DNA of 64,000 bases from Ditylenchus dipsaci (GCA_004194705.1 SADC01001302.1:620001-684000), one strand, 5' to 3'. Shown: positions 33,473-44,280, numbered from the stretch's first letter. Numbers and translations: made by a program. The notes: a model not told the origin generated them from the letters alone.

Positions 33473-33762
33473 CTGACAATTAATAAAGGGGCGTTGATAA
33501 AATACCGAGGCAAAATCGCCTGATTATAGGTTAGAGCCAAAATATTTTTAATACCAAAATTTCTCAAGTTGGGTGCTTTTCCTATATATTTTTACCTGGA
33601 TTTTGCTATTGTTTTAATGATGCTTACTTTTCATGGATAAATTGCAAGGATTGCAATTTTGAAGAAAAAATTACACCACAATGCGACCCATATAAAAGCA
33701 AAATTTTGATATAGCGGCTTTTTCGGTCTAAAGACATCAACCAATATTGGCAAAAATCGTAC

Positions 33763-33834
33763 TAGGGTTGGGAAAATGTCTGGGCACTTTAAAATGGCTT
33801 GGCCATATTTCGTCACATGGGCCATATACCGCCA
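33763..33834. mobile_element. Small element with TAGGGTTGG/CCAACCCTA ends
   Basis: TAGGGTTGGGAAAATG ... CCGCCAACCCTA, about 72 bp. Ends resemble those of 33327-33472. A target duplication is not clear. Confidence 0.45.
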
Positions 33835-33904
33835 ACCCTAGAAATACTTAAGAAATTTGTAGGGCTTTTCTTAATTTATGTGTGACTGTCAATTTTGTTT
33901 TTAG

Positions 33905-34121
33905 ATAAATCCCTTCTCATTCGGCAGTGAAGCGCACCATGCCATTTTTGCTCGTCTAGCAAATGTTGCCCTGATGAGAGTCTTCAACTGCTTCCTCCAG
34001 CAACTGGACATCAGGCGGCGGCCACAAATTCAAATGGAAATGCTTAGTCTACAGTCTCTGTACGACTACACAGCTTTTGCAGCAGATCCACTTAGGGAGG
34101 ATCGGCAGAGCATGGAATCTG
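33905..34121 (+). CDS. MED13: MED13 exon 17
   Basis: Acceptor TTTTTAG ends at 33904. INPFSFGSEAHHAIFARLAN ... RRRPQIQMEMLSLQSLYDY, matching the family's IDPFTYE and VQIIPCQYLL segments. Open throughout. Donor G|GTAAGC. Confidence 0.92.
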
Positions 34122-34171
34122 GTAAGCAACTAGCAATGCATCTACTGATTTAGTTAATTTGTGGTTTTTAG
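34122..34171 (+). other. 50-bp MED13 intron 17
   Basis: GTAAGCAACT ... TGGTTTTTAG; splits a Val codon and keeps the frame. Confidence 0.88.
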
Positions 34172-34377
34172 TGGAAAACTTCACTTGCCGAGACAAAATG
34201 TCGGCTCAAGATTGCTTGCGAAGAACCGCTTTCTCAGTATATAGTCAGTCTAGACTACTGATGGCGGAGAATACTAGAGGAGTATTGCCCAAAAGTATGA
34301 CCAGATTTGGACCTACTTCAGCTATGAGTGACATACTTGACTCACTCAAGAGTCGACCTTCTACTCGCCTCTATAAG
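34172..34377 (+). CDS. MED13: MED13 exon 18
   Basis: ENFTCRDKMSAQDCLRRTAF, SVYSQSRLLM and MTRFGPTSAMSDILDSLKSR, matching the family's LAFSAFTQCRRPL and GFGPGLAMETAL. Open throughout. Donor AAG|GTTGGT. Confidence 0.92.
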
Positions 34378-34697
34378 GTTGGTTTCAACGCAACACTCAC
34401 TAACTAAGACAGCATACTGCACCCCACAACACTGCAACCTCCACTTCTTCAAAATTTTTTGGTCCATCCTAACAGGCACTGGCCTAATCAGCGCTTAAGG
34501 CTTCCCTTGTGGCTATATCTCAGTGACCAATTTTTTTCTAGCAATTTCGATACGTGATTCATATTCCCGAGGAAATTTTGCATTGTGAAGGCTTCGAAAT
34601 AAATTTTTTGAACTTGAAAGTGTACTTTTATATAAAATTACAAAAAGTTTTGCAAGAAAACGCGAACTGTCTCATGTCTACATGCAGTGCGTAAAAG

Positions 34698-35087
34698 CCC
34701 AAGTGAACCGTCCCTCCGCAAAATATTTTGTAATTTCTCATAAAAGTGCCCATTTTTAACTGCAGAATTTTATTCTGAAGCACCCAAGTAGGCTAAAATT
34801 CCTCAGAATTCCGAATCACAAAGCAGAACTTTGACAAAATTTTCAGTTGCTGAGATATGACCTAAAGTCAGAGTGTCAATATTTCAAAAATGACCATTCA
34901 GTTTTGCTCCAACTTTAGCTCATATCTCAGCAACTAATAATCTTTTCAAAGTTCTGCTTTGTGATTCGGATTCCCGATGAATTTTTCCTAATAGGGGGCT
35001 TCAGAATAAAATTTTGCAGCTAAAAATGGGTACTTTTATAAAGAAGAACAAAACATTTTGCGAAAAAGGGGGGGGGGTGCACTTGGG
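34698..35087. repeat. Foldback element with GGTGCACTTGGG ends, copy 2
   Basis: Arms of about 190 bp from CCCAAGTGAACC to GGTGCACTTGGG. Same family as 5067-5394: shared phrases ATATGACCTAAAGT and GCTTTGTGATTCGGA. In MED13 intron 18. Confidence 0.82.
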
Positions 35088-35178
35088 GCTTTGTCCATGC
35101 AGTGGAAGTGGAACCTGTAAATCTAAAAAGCAATTTATTTTGTTACAAGGGCTTACTCGTTAGACCAATAAGCCACTA

Positions 35179-35400
35179 CAGTCAACCCTCGATTTAACGG
35201 CTCCCTCGACCCCTACAGCCGGTCCCGACTGTGAAAATATACCCTCGATCTAACGGCCCCCTTGTGAACTTAAGAGATAGATAACCCAGAGGACATCTGG
35301 CAGTATCCGCTGGGGATGACAGGGGAGACACCTAAGGGGACTCTCTAGAAATAACGGCTCCTCGATTTCCCAAGGGGGCCGTTAAATCGAGGGTTGACAG
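35179..35400. mobile_element. Pogo-like miniature element
   Basis: TA|CAGTCAACCCTCGATTTAACGG ... CCGTTAAATCGAGGGTTGACAG|TA. The terminal word and TA target duplication match pogo/Tigger-type Tc1/mariner elements. No ORF. Confidence 0.82.
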
Positions 35401-35425
35401 TACTTCCAAATCACCTTATTATGAA

Positions 35426-35810
35426 GGTGCCCTCCAGTCCATTCATCCTAGCGCCCAGTCGAATAGTCAGTCTCACCGGCCCCTCCAACAACTCCCAAAC
35501 TGCAAATAGTGAACACAGAAGACAGAGTGTTGTTCGTCACTTACTGCTTCATAGCCGATGAGTGGCTGTGTGGTGCAGTGACTGACGAGCAAGGGCATTT
35601 GTTGGACAATGTGCTCATCAATCTATTCGTGCCTCCTGCTCAGAACCCCAATGGCAACAATATGAAGTGGAGACACAAAAAACCAATCACAGATATTCGA
35701 CTCCATACAACGTCTCTGGCACTACATCCAAAGTGTGCTCGTCATGGACACCAAGAATTGGAGACTGGTTATTGGAAGGGTGGGCAAGATTGGTCATGGA
35801 GAGTTTAAAG
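35426..35810 (+). CDS. MED13: MED13 exon 19 (PIWI-like core)
   Basis: Acceptor ATTATGAAG ends at 35425. VPSSPFILAPSRIVSLTGPS, frame change near 35505, VLFVTYCFIADEWLCGAVTD, NNMKWRHKKPITD, second frame change near 35695, then WRLVIGRVGKIGHGEFK. The last motif is the most diagnostic MED13 signature (human WRVVIGRLGRIGHGELK). Donor AAAG|GTTGGA. Confidence 0.93.
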
Positions 35811-36180
35811 GTTGGATTAGGAGTAAAATATTTGGCTCTACATGCAGTGAAAAGTTTTGAAAAAAACATTCTAAGGTCTCCAGATGACTTTTCATAAAAG
35901 TTTTATATTTTTAGCAAAAAAAAAATTTGGATGAGAATGGTTAAAAAGTGTTAATAAATATTTTTTGAGACTGCGAAAAAGGCAAGGCGAGAATTCCACG
36001 GCGGGTAATCTCGCGGAATTTTCATTTTGGAAACTGGATTCTCATTCCACATGGCCAATTTGCATACCAAAGGGCTCTGTATATTAAAAAACTCGCTGGC
36101 AAATTTGACAATATTGAATTTTTTCGAATGTTTTTTTGTCTTGGAAGGAATTTGAAATTTGACAGTAAGTTTGAATTTAA

Positions 36181-37079
36181 AAGGCCATGGTTTTTGCGCG
36201 CAGCGGTTGTCCCCCGCCAATTCGAATTTTTTTCCTAATCATTAAACTTCTGTGTGGATTTTTCGGGATAGTGACGTTTGATCACAAAAACCCAACTTTT
36301 GGTTTTTGTGATCAGACGTCATATGTTTCAAATAAAATTAACATACAAAACGTCACTAGGCGGTATAAAGGCTGCGACTGAATTTTTCTTCGGTAGATGA
36401 TTCCTGATCGTCTTTGACTTGGGGGCTTGGTTATATATATATAGTATGTGAGCCCTTGGCCGGACATGTCAACTCCGGGGCTTCCTTTTTAAAGCAGCGT
36501 ATAGCCGTTAGGCTTAGGTTGAGGGATTCTTAAGATTCTAATAAGATTCTTAAGCATTTAGAGGTACTTTTTGCCAAGTCCCATGGTGAAAACCAGGGTA
36601 AAACAGTCATATGGTCGAAATTTCAAAATGCCTAAAACTCAATTTTTTATAGACTACAACTCAAAAATAATGTCTTTTTTGAGCTTTTGAGGTGATTTTG
36701 AGTCGATATAGGGTATTTTTGGACTTTAAAAATTGACTTTCAAAAATTGGCTAATGGGGGGGGGGTATACTCCAGTAGCGTCAAATAATTTCTTTGAATT
36801 GTTGTGTTCTTAAAAAATATTCAAATTCAGTTTATCATCAAACAATAATTTTTGAAAAATATGACGTTTGATCACAAAAACCAAAAGTTGGGTTTTTGTG
36901 ATCAAACGTATACGCACCGATTTTTCAATTTGGTTTCTAACAAAACTATACCTAAAATTAAAATTTAGGCCTTGTTTTGTTAGAAACCTAGTTGAAAAAT
37001 CCACACAGAAGTTCAATGATCAGGAAATAAATTTGAATTAGTGAGGGACAACCGCTGCGCGCAAAAACCATGGTCCTTT
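36181..37079. repeat. 0.9-kb foldback element in MED13 intron 19
   Basis: The 150-200 bp at each end are inverted: GGCCATGGTTTTTGCGCGCAG at the left and CTGCGCGCAAAAACCATGG at the right; inner arms hold GACGTTTGATCACAAAAACC and GGTTTTTGTGATCAAACG. The middle is unrelated unique AT-rich sequence. Confidence 0.85.
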
Positions 37080-37308
37080 AAAAAGAAGTTTGATGTGCAA
37101 ATCGACTACGCTGAACATTAATTCGGTGTGAGGATTTAGTTTTTGGATAGCAGGGACGTCAAAGATCACAAATCTGTGATCTTCCCTTTGACCGAATTTT
37201 TTTAAAAATAAGCTTGAGAGACCAAGACACGTTTTTTTTTCAAGACCTGTCAGTATAGATAGACCCAAATGTTTGGTCAGGAATAAAATTTTACACCACT
37301 TTTTTCAG

Positions 37309-37820
37309 CATGGACCGAGATTCTGTCAAAACGGAATCTTCGTAGCTACAACAGCAGCCTTAAAAATAGTGTGAATAGCCCGAATGGTTGCAAGACGTGT
37401 TCAGTAGCACCAGTTTCCCAAGTGATCTCAGCTTGTCTAGTGTCCACTGAGCCGGAGCTCCATCTGCGAATTTTCCCTGGTTCTTCTGAAAACGGCAATG
37501 GAAACGGCAGTTTCTCAGGCTCTTCTTTCCAATCCTCCGGTCAAGCCTCTTCTGGTGGAGGAGGCAGCTCCAAGTCGGCCAAATCCAAGTCCCCACCTCA
37601 GTGGCAGTGCTTACCCGTCTGGATGACTCGTCTATAACTCACATCATGGTCTTCCCCAATATTCTGTACATCTCGTTTGAGCAAGCTCTGGGACCAGCGA
37701 CTGGTCAGGAGGAGGACAACGACTTTGTCGACTTCTTCACCAAAAAAGACCACGAGGTGGACGACAATTAAATCATGGACTTTGACATGAATGACCTGGG
37801 TAACGATGCTTTTAAGAATG
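37309..37820 (+). CDS. MED13: MED13 exon 20
   Basis: Acceptor TTTTTTCAG ends at 37308. WTEILSKRNLRSYNSSLKN, VSQVISACLVSTEPELHLRI (family SILSACLVAMEPQGSFVI), Ser/Gly-rich linker, frame change near 37610, SLTRLDDSSITHIMVFPNIL, then after another change near 37770 MDFDMNDLGNDAFKN. Donor ATG|GTAAGT. Confidence 0.92.
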
Positions 37821-38161
37821 GTAAGTCATTTTTTAATTTACAGTCAACACTTGATATAGTGGCACTCTCCCAATTTCGTTACCCTCTATATTTTAAAAGT
37901 ATTTTTCCAGTTGTATTTGCAAAGGCCATTTTTCGGAGAGAGGGTGTCTTTATATTCAGAAACGCGAGTTCTATGGCTAAAACTATGGTCATAAACAAAA
38001 ACGACTGAAAAAATCAAAAACGTTGTAATTTGTTGGCCGGACTCCCTTAATTCGATGTCCTCTCAAAAGCACCCAAAAGCATGTTTTCAGATGTTTTAGA
38101 GCCTTTTATGCATGTTTTTTACACATAAAAGATGATCAAATATTTAAAAAACGTTTTAGGT

Positions 38162-38342
38162 CAGGGCTCTTGTTGTGGATTTTTGAAATAAAGGACATTT
38201 GGTCAAAAAGTGTCATTTTATCCAGTGCTTTTTGATTTTTGAGCACCAAGGATAAATATTTTGACGTAAAATCTCAAAATTTCTAAAGATTTGGGGTCTG
38301 AAATAAAGGACAAATCTCTAAGAAATACAAACAAGAGTCCTG
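38162..38342. mobile_element. hAT-like miniature element, AGGGCTCTTG ends, copy 2
   Basis: CAGGGCTCTTG ... CAAGAGTCCTG with perfect 8-bp flanks TTTTAGGT (38154-38161 and 38343-38350). Interior resembles 19432-19639 (GTGCTTTTTGATTTTTGAGC). Confidence 0.87.
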
Positions 38343-38506
38343 TTTTAGGTGCTTTTGGGAGGGACCCGAATATAAGGGAGTTTAGCCAATTGGATTTGGA
38401 CTAGACTACACAAAGACAACTCGCAAAAGATTTCAAAAATTGGGGTAAAAAAGTGTCGGACACTAGGCGGCAACGAATTTGAGGTGTGGTAACATCGAGT
38501 TGTGAC

Positions 38507-39011
38507 CATACTTGCACGCAGCGCCGGCGGCGCGCCGCCGGGTAAAATCAGCCAAGTTTGAGCGCCGGCGGCGAAAATTTTGAATCGCGCCGGCGTTAGC
38601 GGCGAAAAATTTGAAGCGTGCAGGCACCGGCGGCATTTTTTAGTTAGTTAGGGTCCCTAACTATGCTTGCAAGAGATCTACTTGCAATACCAGCAACTAC
38701 AGCTGCAGTGAGCGGTTGTTCAGTATTATGGGCATGCTTTCTGCTGGACGAAAAAGTCCTACTGGTTCAAAAATTTGAAAAAGCAAGACTCTTTTGACTT
38801 ATAATGAAAAAATTATTAGCATTTAAAGAATGTGACAATTATTTTACTTTGATAACATTTACAAGTTTTCACCGAATTAATAAACTATTTTATGTTTCAA
38901 ATATTTAAAAAATTTTCAAGAAGTATTACCCGACGGTGCGCCGGCGCTGCACGAGCGCCGGCGGCACTTTAAAAAAGCGCCGGCGCTTTTTTTGGACAGC
39001 GTGCAAGTATG
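38507..39011. mobile_element. hAT-like element with GCGCCGGCGGC words
   Basis: CATACTTGCACGC ... GCGTGCAAGTATG, perfect 13-bp ends, flanked by GTTGTGAC on both sides (38499-38506, 39012-39019). About 130 bp at the left and 80 bp at the right are GCGCCGGCGGC words, a sharp GC peak in AT-rich DNA. In MED13 intron 20. Confidence 0.92.
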
Positions 39012-39137
39012 GTTGTGACTTGGTATACTTTTTATTGGCCAAATCTAAGCAGTAAATTATGGAATTTCCACTACATTAAAAATTTTTAGCGAGTTTATTT
39101 TATGAAATCTATTTTTTTTCAAAGTAATTTTTTTCAG

Positions 39138-39399
39138 AGAGTGACACAGTGATCGATAACCAGCCAATGGCCACCGGCTACTACATCTCAACAGCTCCAG
39201 CCCTGCACCTGCCAGAGTGGTTTTGGTCATCGTGTCCCTCAGCCAAACAAAGACAACCTGTCCACCTGAAGAGTTCTCTGCACATACACACCGGCAATAT
39301 ACAGCAGAGCGAGGAGTTTACTGTGGGCAATAAATCAGCTGCAGGAGGAGACCACACACATCATCCACTTGATGCTACTTGCACGGATGAAGCTTTGAA
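39138..39399 (+). CDS. MED13: MED13 exon 21
   Basis: Acceptor TTTTTTCAG ends at 39137. MATGYYISTAPALHLPEWFW and SSCPSAKQRQPVHLKSSLHI (human [25 protein letters not shown]), ending HHPLDATCTDEALK. Open throughout. Donor AA|GTCAGT. Confidence 0.94.
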
Positions 39400-39667
39400 G
39401 TCAGTTTTTTAATACATATTTTTTTTAAATATTACTGTTGGGCAACAAACTTGTAACACCGAAACTTTCAAAACAAATCTCGGGACGGTCATGATTTGTT
39501 GTTTCAAAACTGCATTGACTTGGTTCCGGTCTCTTTCCAATCACTAGACAAGGTTGAGACTTTAGTTGAACCTCACCTCAATATTTTTAAAACCTTTAAA
39601 TTTCTACATTTCTTTAGTCATTCAGTAAAGTTTGATAGCTCATTAGAAAGCCAAGATCCAGGGCTAC

Positions 39668-40108
39668 ATGCTATGGAACTCCTATCGAAACGGCCCCCAA
39701 AATTTTTACCTTTTTTGCCTTGGTGCCCCTGTTGTTTTTTCCATAATTTTTTTACAATTTTAAAATTTTCATTCTTTCAGTTTTACAGCTAATATTTTCA
39801 TTTGGATAACAAACAAATTATTTTATTAATCATCAAATACATCATAATTCCATTCACTATCAAAAATTTACGTATAACAATTTCGTTATCTATACATACA
39901 TGCCTTTAATTTGATCCATTGTAGCCGATTTAAAAAAATGAACGAATGAGTAAAAATTCCAAACACATTCAACAATTTAAAAAATGGCAAAAAACTTGAA
40001 TTCAAAATTAAAAAGTAAAATTTTGAATTGTTTGAAAAAACAACAGGGGGACCAAGGCGAAAAAGGCAAAAATTTTGGGGCCCTTTCGATAGGAGTACCC
40101 ATGCTATT
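39668..40108. repeat. Foldback element carrying the CCTTGGTCCCCCTGTTG word in both arms
   Basis: GGAACTCCTATCGAAACGG is mirrored by CCCTTTCGATAGGAGTACCC, and TTTGCCTTGGTGCCCCTG by AGGGGGACCAAGGCGAAA. Arms about 100 bp; centre AT-rich. In MED13 intron 21. Confidence 0.8.
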
Positions 40109-40526
40109 AAGCTATAAAAAATTTAACTAAAATTAAAAAATTTATATATAATATATAATTTTTTGGTGAAATTCAGACTTTTGAGTGCGAAATTCAATTC
40201 AAGTCATTCAAAATTGTGTTTTTGACATTTTTTGAGGACTTCTCTTAACCCGTTTACGAGCACTGGTACCTACAGGGTACCAAAAATGGCCTTGTTCCCC
40301 CCTATGGATTTTTTTTAAATTTTGTGGAAATTTTTTTCGAACACATTGGCCAACTATAACAAGTACATGGAAGGAGTCGACGGAATGGATCAAAAACATC
40401 AATAACTATCGCGTCTCGATCAAGTCCAAGAATTGGTGTTCTCTTGCTTCTCGTTCTGTCTGGACTCTGCTATCCATAATGCCTGGCAGCTGCATCGAAA
40501 AAACGAAGGGTTAAGCAACTTACCAC

Positions 40527-41183
40527 CAGTCATGTAACGACCTCCGGAGGAACCTCCGGAGGTGGAGGTAAAACTTCCAACCTCCACCTCCGGCGGAGTT
40601 TGGAGGTGGAGTGGAGGAAGAAAAAAAATAGGTCGGAGGGCGGAGGTGGAGGTGGAGAATGGCAATTTTAACCTCCGGAGGTTAACGACTCGGAGGTTAA
40701 ACCTCCAGTCCTAATTTCTCCCCAAAATCTTAAGTATCAATCAAAATGGCGCGCTTATCGTTTTATTCAAAATTGGAAACTACTTATCGAACGACCTAAT
40801 AATTCATTTCTAAAATCCCGCAATTTTTCATAAATTTCATGGAAGAGAATCCTCCTTTTTATTATTTCTTGACTAGGGTTGTCGGCCGGCCGGGCCGAAA
40901 AGCCGAACCGAGGCCGAAATTTTCGGCCGGCCGGGCCGAGCCGAAGGCCGAAAACCGAAATTTTCAAAATTTTTATAAATTTATTTATTGTCCATTTGTT
41001 GTCTGCTAAATTTAAACTCACCGGAGGTTTTACCTCCGGAACAAATCTCCGGAGGGTCCTCCGGAGGCGGAGTTTTTCCTCCAATCTCCACCTCCGCCGG
41101 AGGTTTAGAGGTGGAGGTGGTGAAAGTAAAAATTTTGGCCGGAGGATGGAGTGGAGGTAAAATTTTGCGATGTTACAAGTCTG
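40527..41183. mobile_element. hAT-like element with CCTCCGGAGG words
   Basis: CAGTCATGTAACGACC ... the inverse of CAGACTTGTAACATCGC, flanked by a perfect 8-bp CTTACCAC (40519-40526, 41184-41191). Both ends carry CCTCCGGAGG and GGAGGTGGAGG words. A further word-built segment (CCGGCCGGGCCGAAAAGCC, 40875-40962), starting TAGGGTTGTCGGC, is nested within it. Confidence 0.87.
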
Positions 41184-41234
41184 CTTACCACCCATTTTCT
41201 AGCCGATCAGATGAGTTACGAAATTGGTGGTAAC

Positions 41235-41646
41235 CAGTGTAACGCATCTTGAGATTTTGTCGTACTCGTACTTCGTACCACCTAATTTAGGACCTTTACC
41301 ACGCACTCGTATCATGGTAAAAAATTTCGTCGTATTGGTACTCGTAGTACGAGCAAAACACTGCTCGTATTCGTATTCGCTCGTACTTAGTCAAAATTAC
41401 ACATTTTCACAAAATTTTTATTTAACAGTGTATTGAAATTTCAATGCAGTATTCGCTGTGTCTACTATTTATCTTGTGTCCCATCCCTATGTATAGTTTA
41501 AATTCTTTCCACCAAGTCGCGCTAACGACTAACGTTGTCGATGCAATGTGGTGAAGCGTAGCAACTCTCCATATGTATATTTTTTTTGTTCTTAGTGACG
41601 GCTTACAAACCTGATGATGCTAAACGAGTACGAGTGCGTTACACTG
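41235..41646. mobile_element. hAT-like element with CGTACTCGTA words
   Basis: CAGTGTAACGCA ... TGCGTTACACTG, flanked by GTGGTAAC (41227-41234) and GTGGTGAC (41647-41654). Words such as CGTACTCGTACTTCGTAC and CTCGTATTCGTATTCGCTCG fill the left 170 bp. Inserted 44 bp after the preceding element. Confidence 0.85.
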
Positions 41647-41751
41647 GTGGTGACTTGCTTGAGAGCACCCCCTCAAAAATGTGTCAAAAACACAATGCCA
41701 AAAACACGATTTTGAATCAGGAGCTGGCTTCTACAGGGTCCACCCTACAGG

Positions 41752-42053
41752 CATACCTGCACGGGCGCCGGCGCCAGCTAAAAAATCTTAACAGTCGGGC
41801 GCCGGCGCCTGAATGTCCTGAACATTAAAATGTTAGATTAGTCTTTGTTACATTCTATTATTTTATTTACAAAAATGGCTTGATACCGGCGCCTGGCGCC
41901 GTATTTACTCTTTTGGGCGCCGGCGCCGAATTAATTGTGGCGCCGGCGCCGGCGCCACAATTAAATCAATTAAAATCGGCGCCGACGCGATTTTTAGTAG
42001 ACCCGGCGCCTGGATCGGCGCCCGGCGCCGATTTTTCTCAGCGTGCAGGTATG
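41752..42053. mobile_element. hAT-like element with GGCGCCGGCGCC words
   Basis: CATACCTGCACGG ... GCGTGCAGGTATG with perfect 8-bp flanks CCTACAGG (41744-41751, 42054-42061). Ends resemble those of 38507-39011, but the word is GGCGCCGGCGCC. Forward ORFs over it are translations of the repeat. Confidence 0.9.
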
Positions 42054-42343
42054 CCTACAGGGTGTCCAGCCAAATTCCCCCGATTTCAAACGGCAATATC
42101 TTTTTGTTCTGACACTATTTTGAAATTCTGTTTTTACAAAAAGTCTTAGAATCAGCGGCGCTCGTAAATTATGCTAAATTCGCGGAATTTTTTTTTGGTC
42201 ATTTTATGGTCCCCCCTGTGGTCTAAAAATACCGATACTTTTGTTGTTTTAGGTTAGTTATGGTGCAAAAATCATCAGGATGACAAATAAACTTGATTTA
42301 ACAACAAACAACAATCATAACAAAGAATAACAAGCATAAAATT

Positions 42344-42535
42344 CAAACATTTCGATAATTCTGTTCTACGCTTCGTCCCTGGACTTCAATGCAGCGGTGA
42401 AGACGATTATCATGAGCGTCCATGGAGCGATTAAGAATTTCCTGAGGTAGAGCTTCGAATACGGCAGTGATTCTTTGGACGAGTTCTGCGACGTTGGCAA
42501 GCGGAGTTCTGTAGACGAGAGACTTTACATATCCG
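42344..42535 (-). pseudogene. Mariner/Tc1 transposase C-terminal fragment
   Basis: Minus strand, open for 60 codons: VGYVKSLVYRTPLANVAELV, ITAVFEALPQEILNRSMD and NRLHRCIEVQGRSVEQNY. The order VY-T-P, L-PQE-L---MD, RL--CI---G is typical of the end of mariner transposases. The catalytic part is absent. Confidence 0.7.
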
Positions 42536-42605
42536 ACACCCTGTATTTAGACACCCTGTATTTGAGGGAATACGGTATTTGAATTCTAAAAAAAGCTACG
42601 GCATC

Positions 42606-43407
42606 TATTGGGTTGTTCGATAATTATCCAGCGTTTTAATTAAACATTTGTTCTGCCCCGATGTTGGGATCATATCTTTTTTGTTCTAATACCATTTTGT
42701 AGCCTTGCATCTCCTCTTTCAAATGGCATATTACAATGTGCTTGATTATTTCGGAAAATGCACCATTTGGCTCCAAACACTTGTGTGGTCATTTTAAGAA
42801 GTTGACAAGCATTTTCATCATTTTAACTGGTCAAATGTTTTTGTTGAATTTTGAGCGTTACAGCGCCATCTTATCACCACGTTGTAGCGCAACTAAAGAG
42901 CTACAAGAACCATGTTACAAAAATGGTTTTTTTTAAATCTGTGTGTTGATATATGGATTTTTGAAAAAAATAAATTTTCTTAAAAATTGACAAAAATCCA
43001 GGTTTTTTGCAATTTTCGGATTTTTGTTAATTTTTAAGAAAATTTATTTTTTCAAAAATCCATATATCAACACACAGATTTAAAAAAATCATTTTGTAAC
43101 ATGGTTCTTGTAGCTCTTTAGTTGCGCTACAATGTGGTGATAAGATGCCGCTGTAACGCTCAAAATTCAACAAAACATTTGACCAGTTAAAATGATGAAA
43201 ATGCTTGTCAACTTCTTAAAATGACCACACAAGTGTTTGGAGCCAAATGGTGCATTTTCCGAAATAATCAAGCACATTGTAATATGCCATTTGAAAGAGG
43301 AGATGCAAGGCTACAAAATGGTATTAGAACAAAAAAGATATGATCCCAACATCGGGGCAGAACAAATGTTTAATTAAAACGCTGGATAATTATCGAACAA
43401 CCCAATA
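42606..43407. repeat. 0.8-kb near-perfect palindrome (foldback element, copy B)
   Basis: Starts TATTGGGTTGTTCGATAATT and ends AATTATCGAACAACCCAATA; the arms (about 400 bp each) meet at about 43006 with little loop, and I see only scattered mismatches. Same family as 1155-1713. It ends 50 bp before the last MED13 exon, and a TA flank is possible. Confidence 0.93.
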
Positions 43408-43456
43408 AAACATAAAATAATTATTATTCTATCACTTAAAAACCACTAATTTTCAG

Positions 43457-43591
43457 GTACGTTCTGGAAACGTACTACGCTCTGTCCTGGCTGAACGTGG
43501 ACTTTGCCACTGGAGCCCGGCACTCCTGCCTTCCAGTGCACATTCAAGCCTGTTGAGGCTCTACAAAAGTGTGACCACCCTATTTTCATGA
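43457..43591 (+). CDS. MED13: MED13 last exon
   Basis: Acceptor AATTTTCAG ends at 43456. [31 protein letters not shown], then one frame change near 43550 and [12 protein letters not shown] with TGA ending 43591. This matches the MED13 C-terminus ([23 protein letters not shown]). Without the frame change the protein stops about 13 residues early. Confidence 0.92.
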   Translation, partial: VRSGNVLRSVLAERGLCHWSPALLPSSAHSSLLRLYKSVTTLFS

Positions 43592-44280
43592 TTCTTTCTA
43601 ATCCTAACACACTTGATGTTGTTGTTTGTATTGGTAAAGACAACAACTACTTAATCACCCAATTTCAAATCTTTAATTAATCTGCTTATATGCTGTCCAT
43701 ATCCTCGTGTCCCTCCAGCACATAATCAAGAATAGTGGTAGTTGATCATAGATATGCGATTTCAGTCAATCTGTTTTATTATTCTTTTTATTTATCTGTA
43801 AAACCACGGGTCTTTTCCTCCCGCTTCACTCCCAAAATCACCGTATTTCTTGTGAAACATGCTGTTTTGTCCGTATATAAAGCTTGCAAAATTTAATTTT
43901 GTTGCATTTTTACCGGGGTTGTCGATTGAATAGGTTGTTGCCCAATGATTTTCAACATGCTATTTTTTAAAAATAGCCCCAGCTCTAAAATAGGTCTCCT
44001 CCCTGACTTTGTGGACCTATATTTGAGTCTTGAACAAATAGTTAACACTGGTGTTTATTGCGTTATCTTAACTCTTACGAGTTCTACTGATTTTGCTTTT
44101 TGGATTTTAGTTAAATACCTGAAAATCTTGAGATCCACCTTAAAATTTTCCAGTTTTCAAGAGTTTGAATAAATTAGATTTTTTTTATTGAATAAATTGG
44201 ACTCGACGGAAAGGAAATGGCAAATCTGCGAGCTTTTTAAAAAAACTACCGTTTCGATAAAAATTCTTCAAAAAAACAAT
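43592..44280. other. MED13 3' flank
   Basis: AT-rich, no ORF of note. AATAAA occurs at 44168-44173 and again near 44190; either could serve MED13 only if the 3' untranslated region is about 0.6 kb. No other gene seen. Confidence 0.4.

Larger units (their letters stand above)
6244..43591 (+). other. MED13: MED13 gene span (Mediator kinase module subunit), 22 placed exons
   Basis: MED13 links the CDK8-cyclin C-MED12 kinase module to core Mediator and acts in the nucleus in RNA polymerase II control. The exons placed here total about 7.9 kb, roughly 2,650 residues. This covers the middle region and the conserved C-terminal half of the protein but not the N-terminal MedN domain, which must lie upstream of the window. 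Exon order follows the family landmarks without rearrangement. Introns range from 45 to about 5,000 bp. The long ones contain transposons and nested genes; the short ones (45-53 bp) end in TTCAG, TTTAG or TTCCAG. About half of the exons carry frame changes. A stop ends the gene at 43591. Recognition is from memory of the family; an alignment would settle exact boundaries. Confidence 0.85.

Noticed and set aside
40767..41195. 142-codon reverse ORF and 93-codon forward ORF
   Set aside because: They lie within the CCTCCGGAGG element and its nested insertion; composition follows the word.
43945..44172. 75-codon ORF after MED13
   Set aside because: No start context, no similarity, AT-rich composition and two AATAAA signals at its end; more likely 3' flank.
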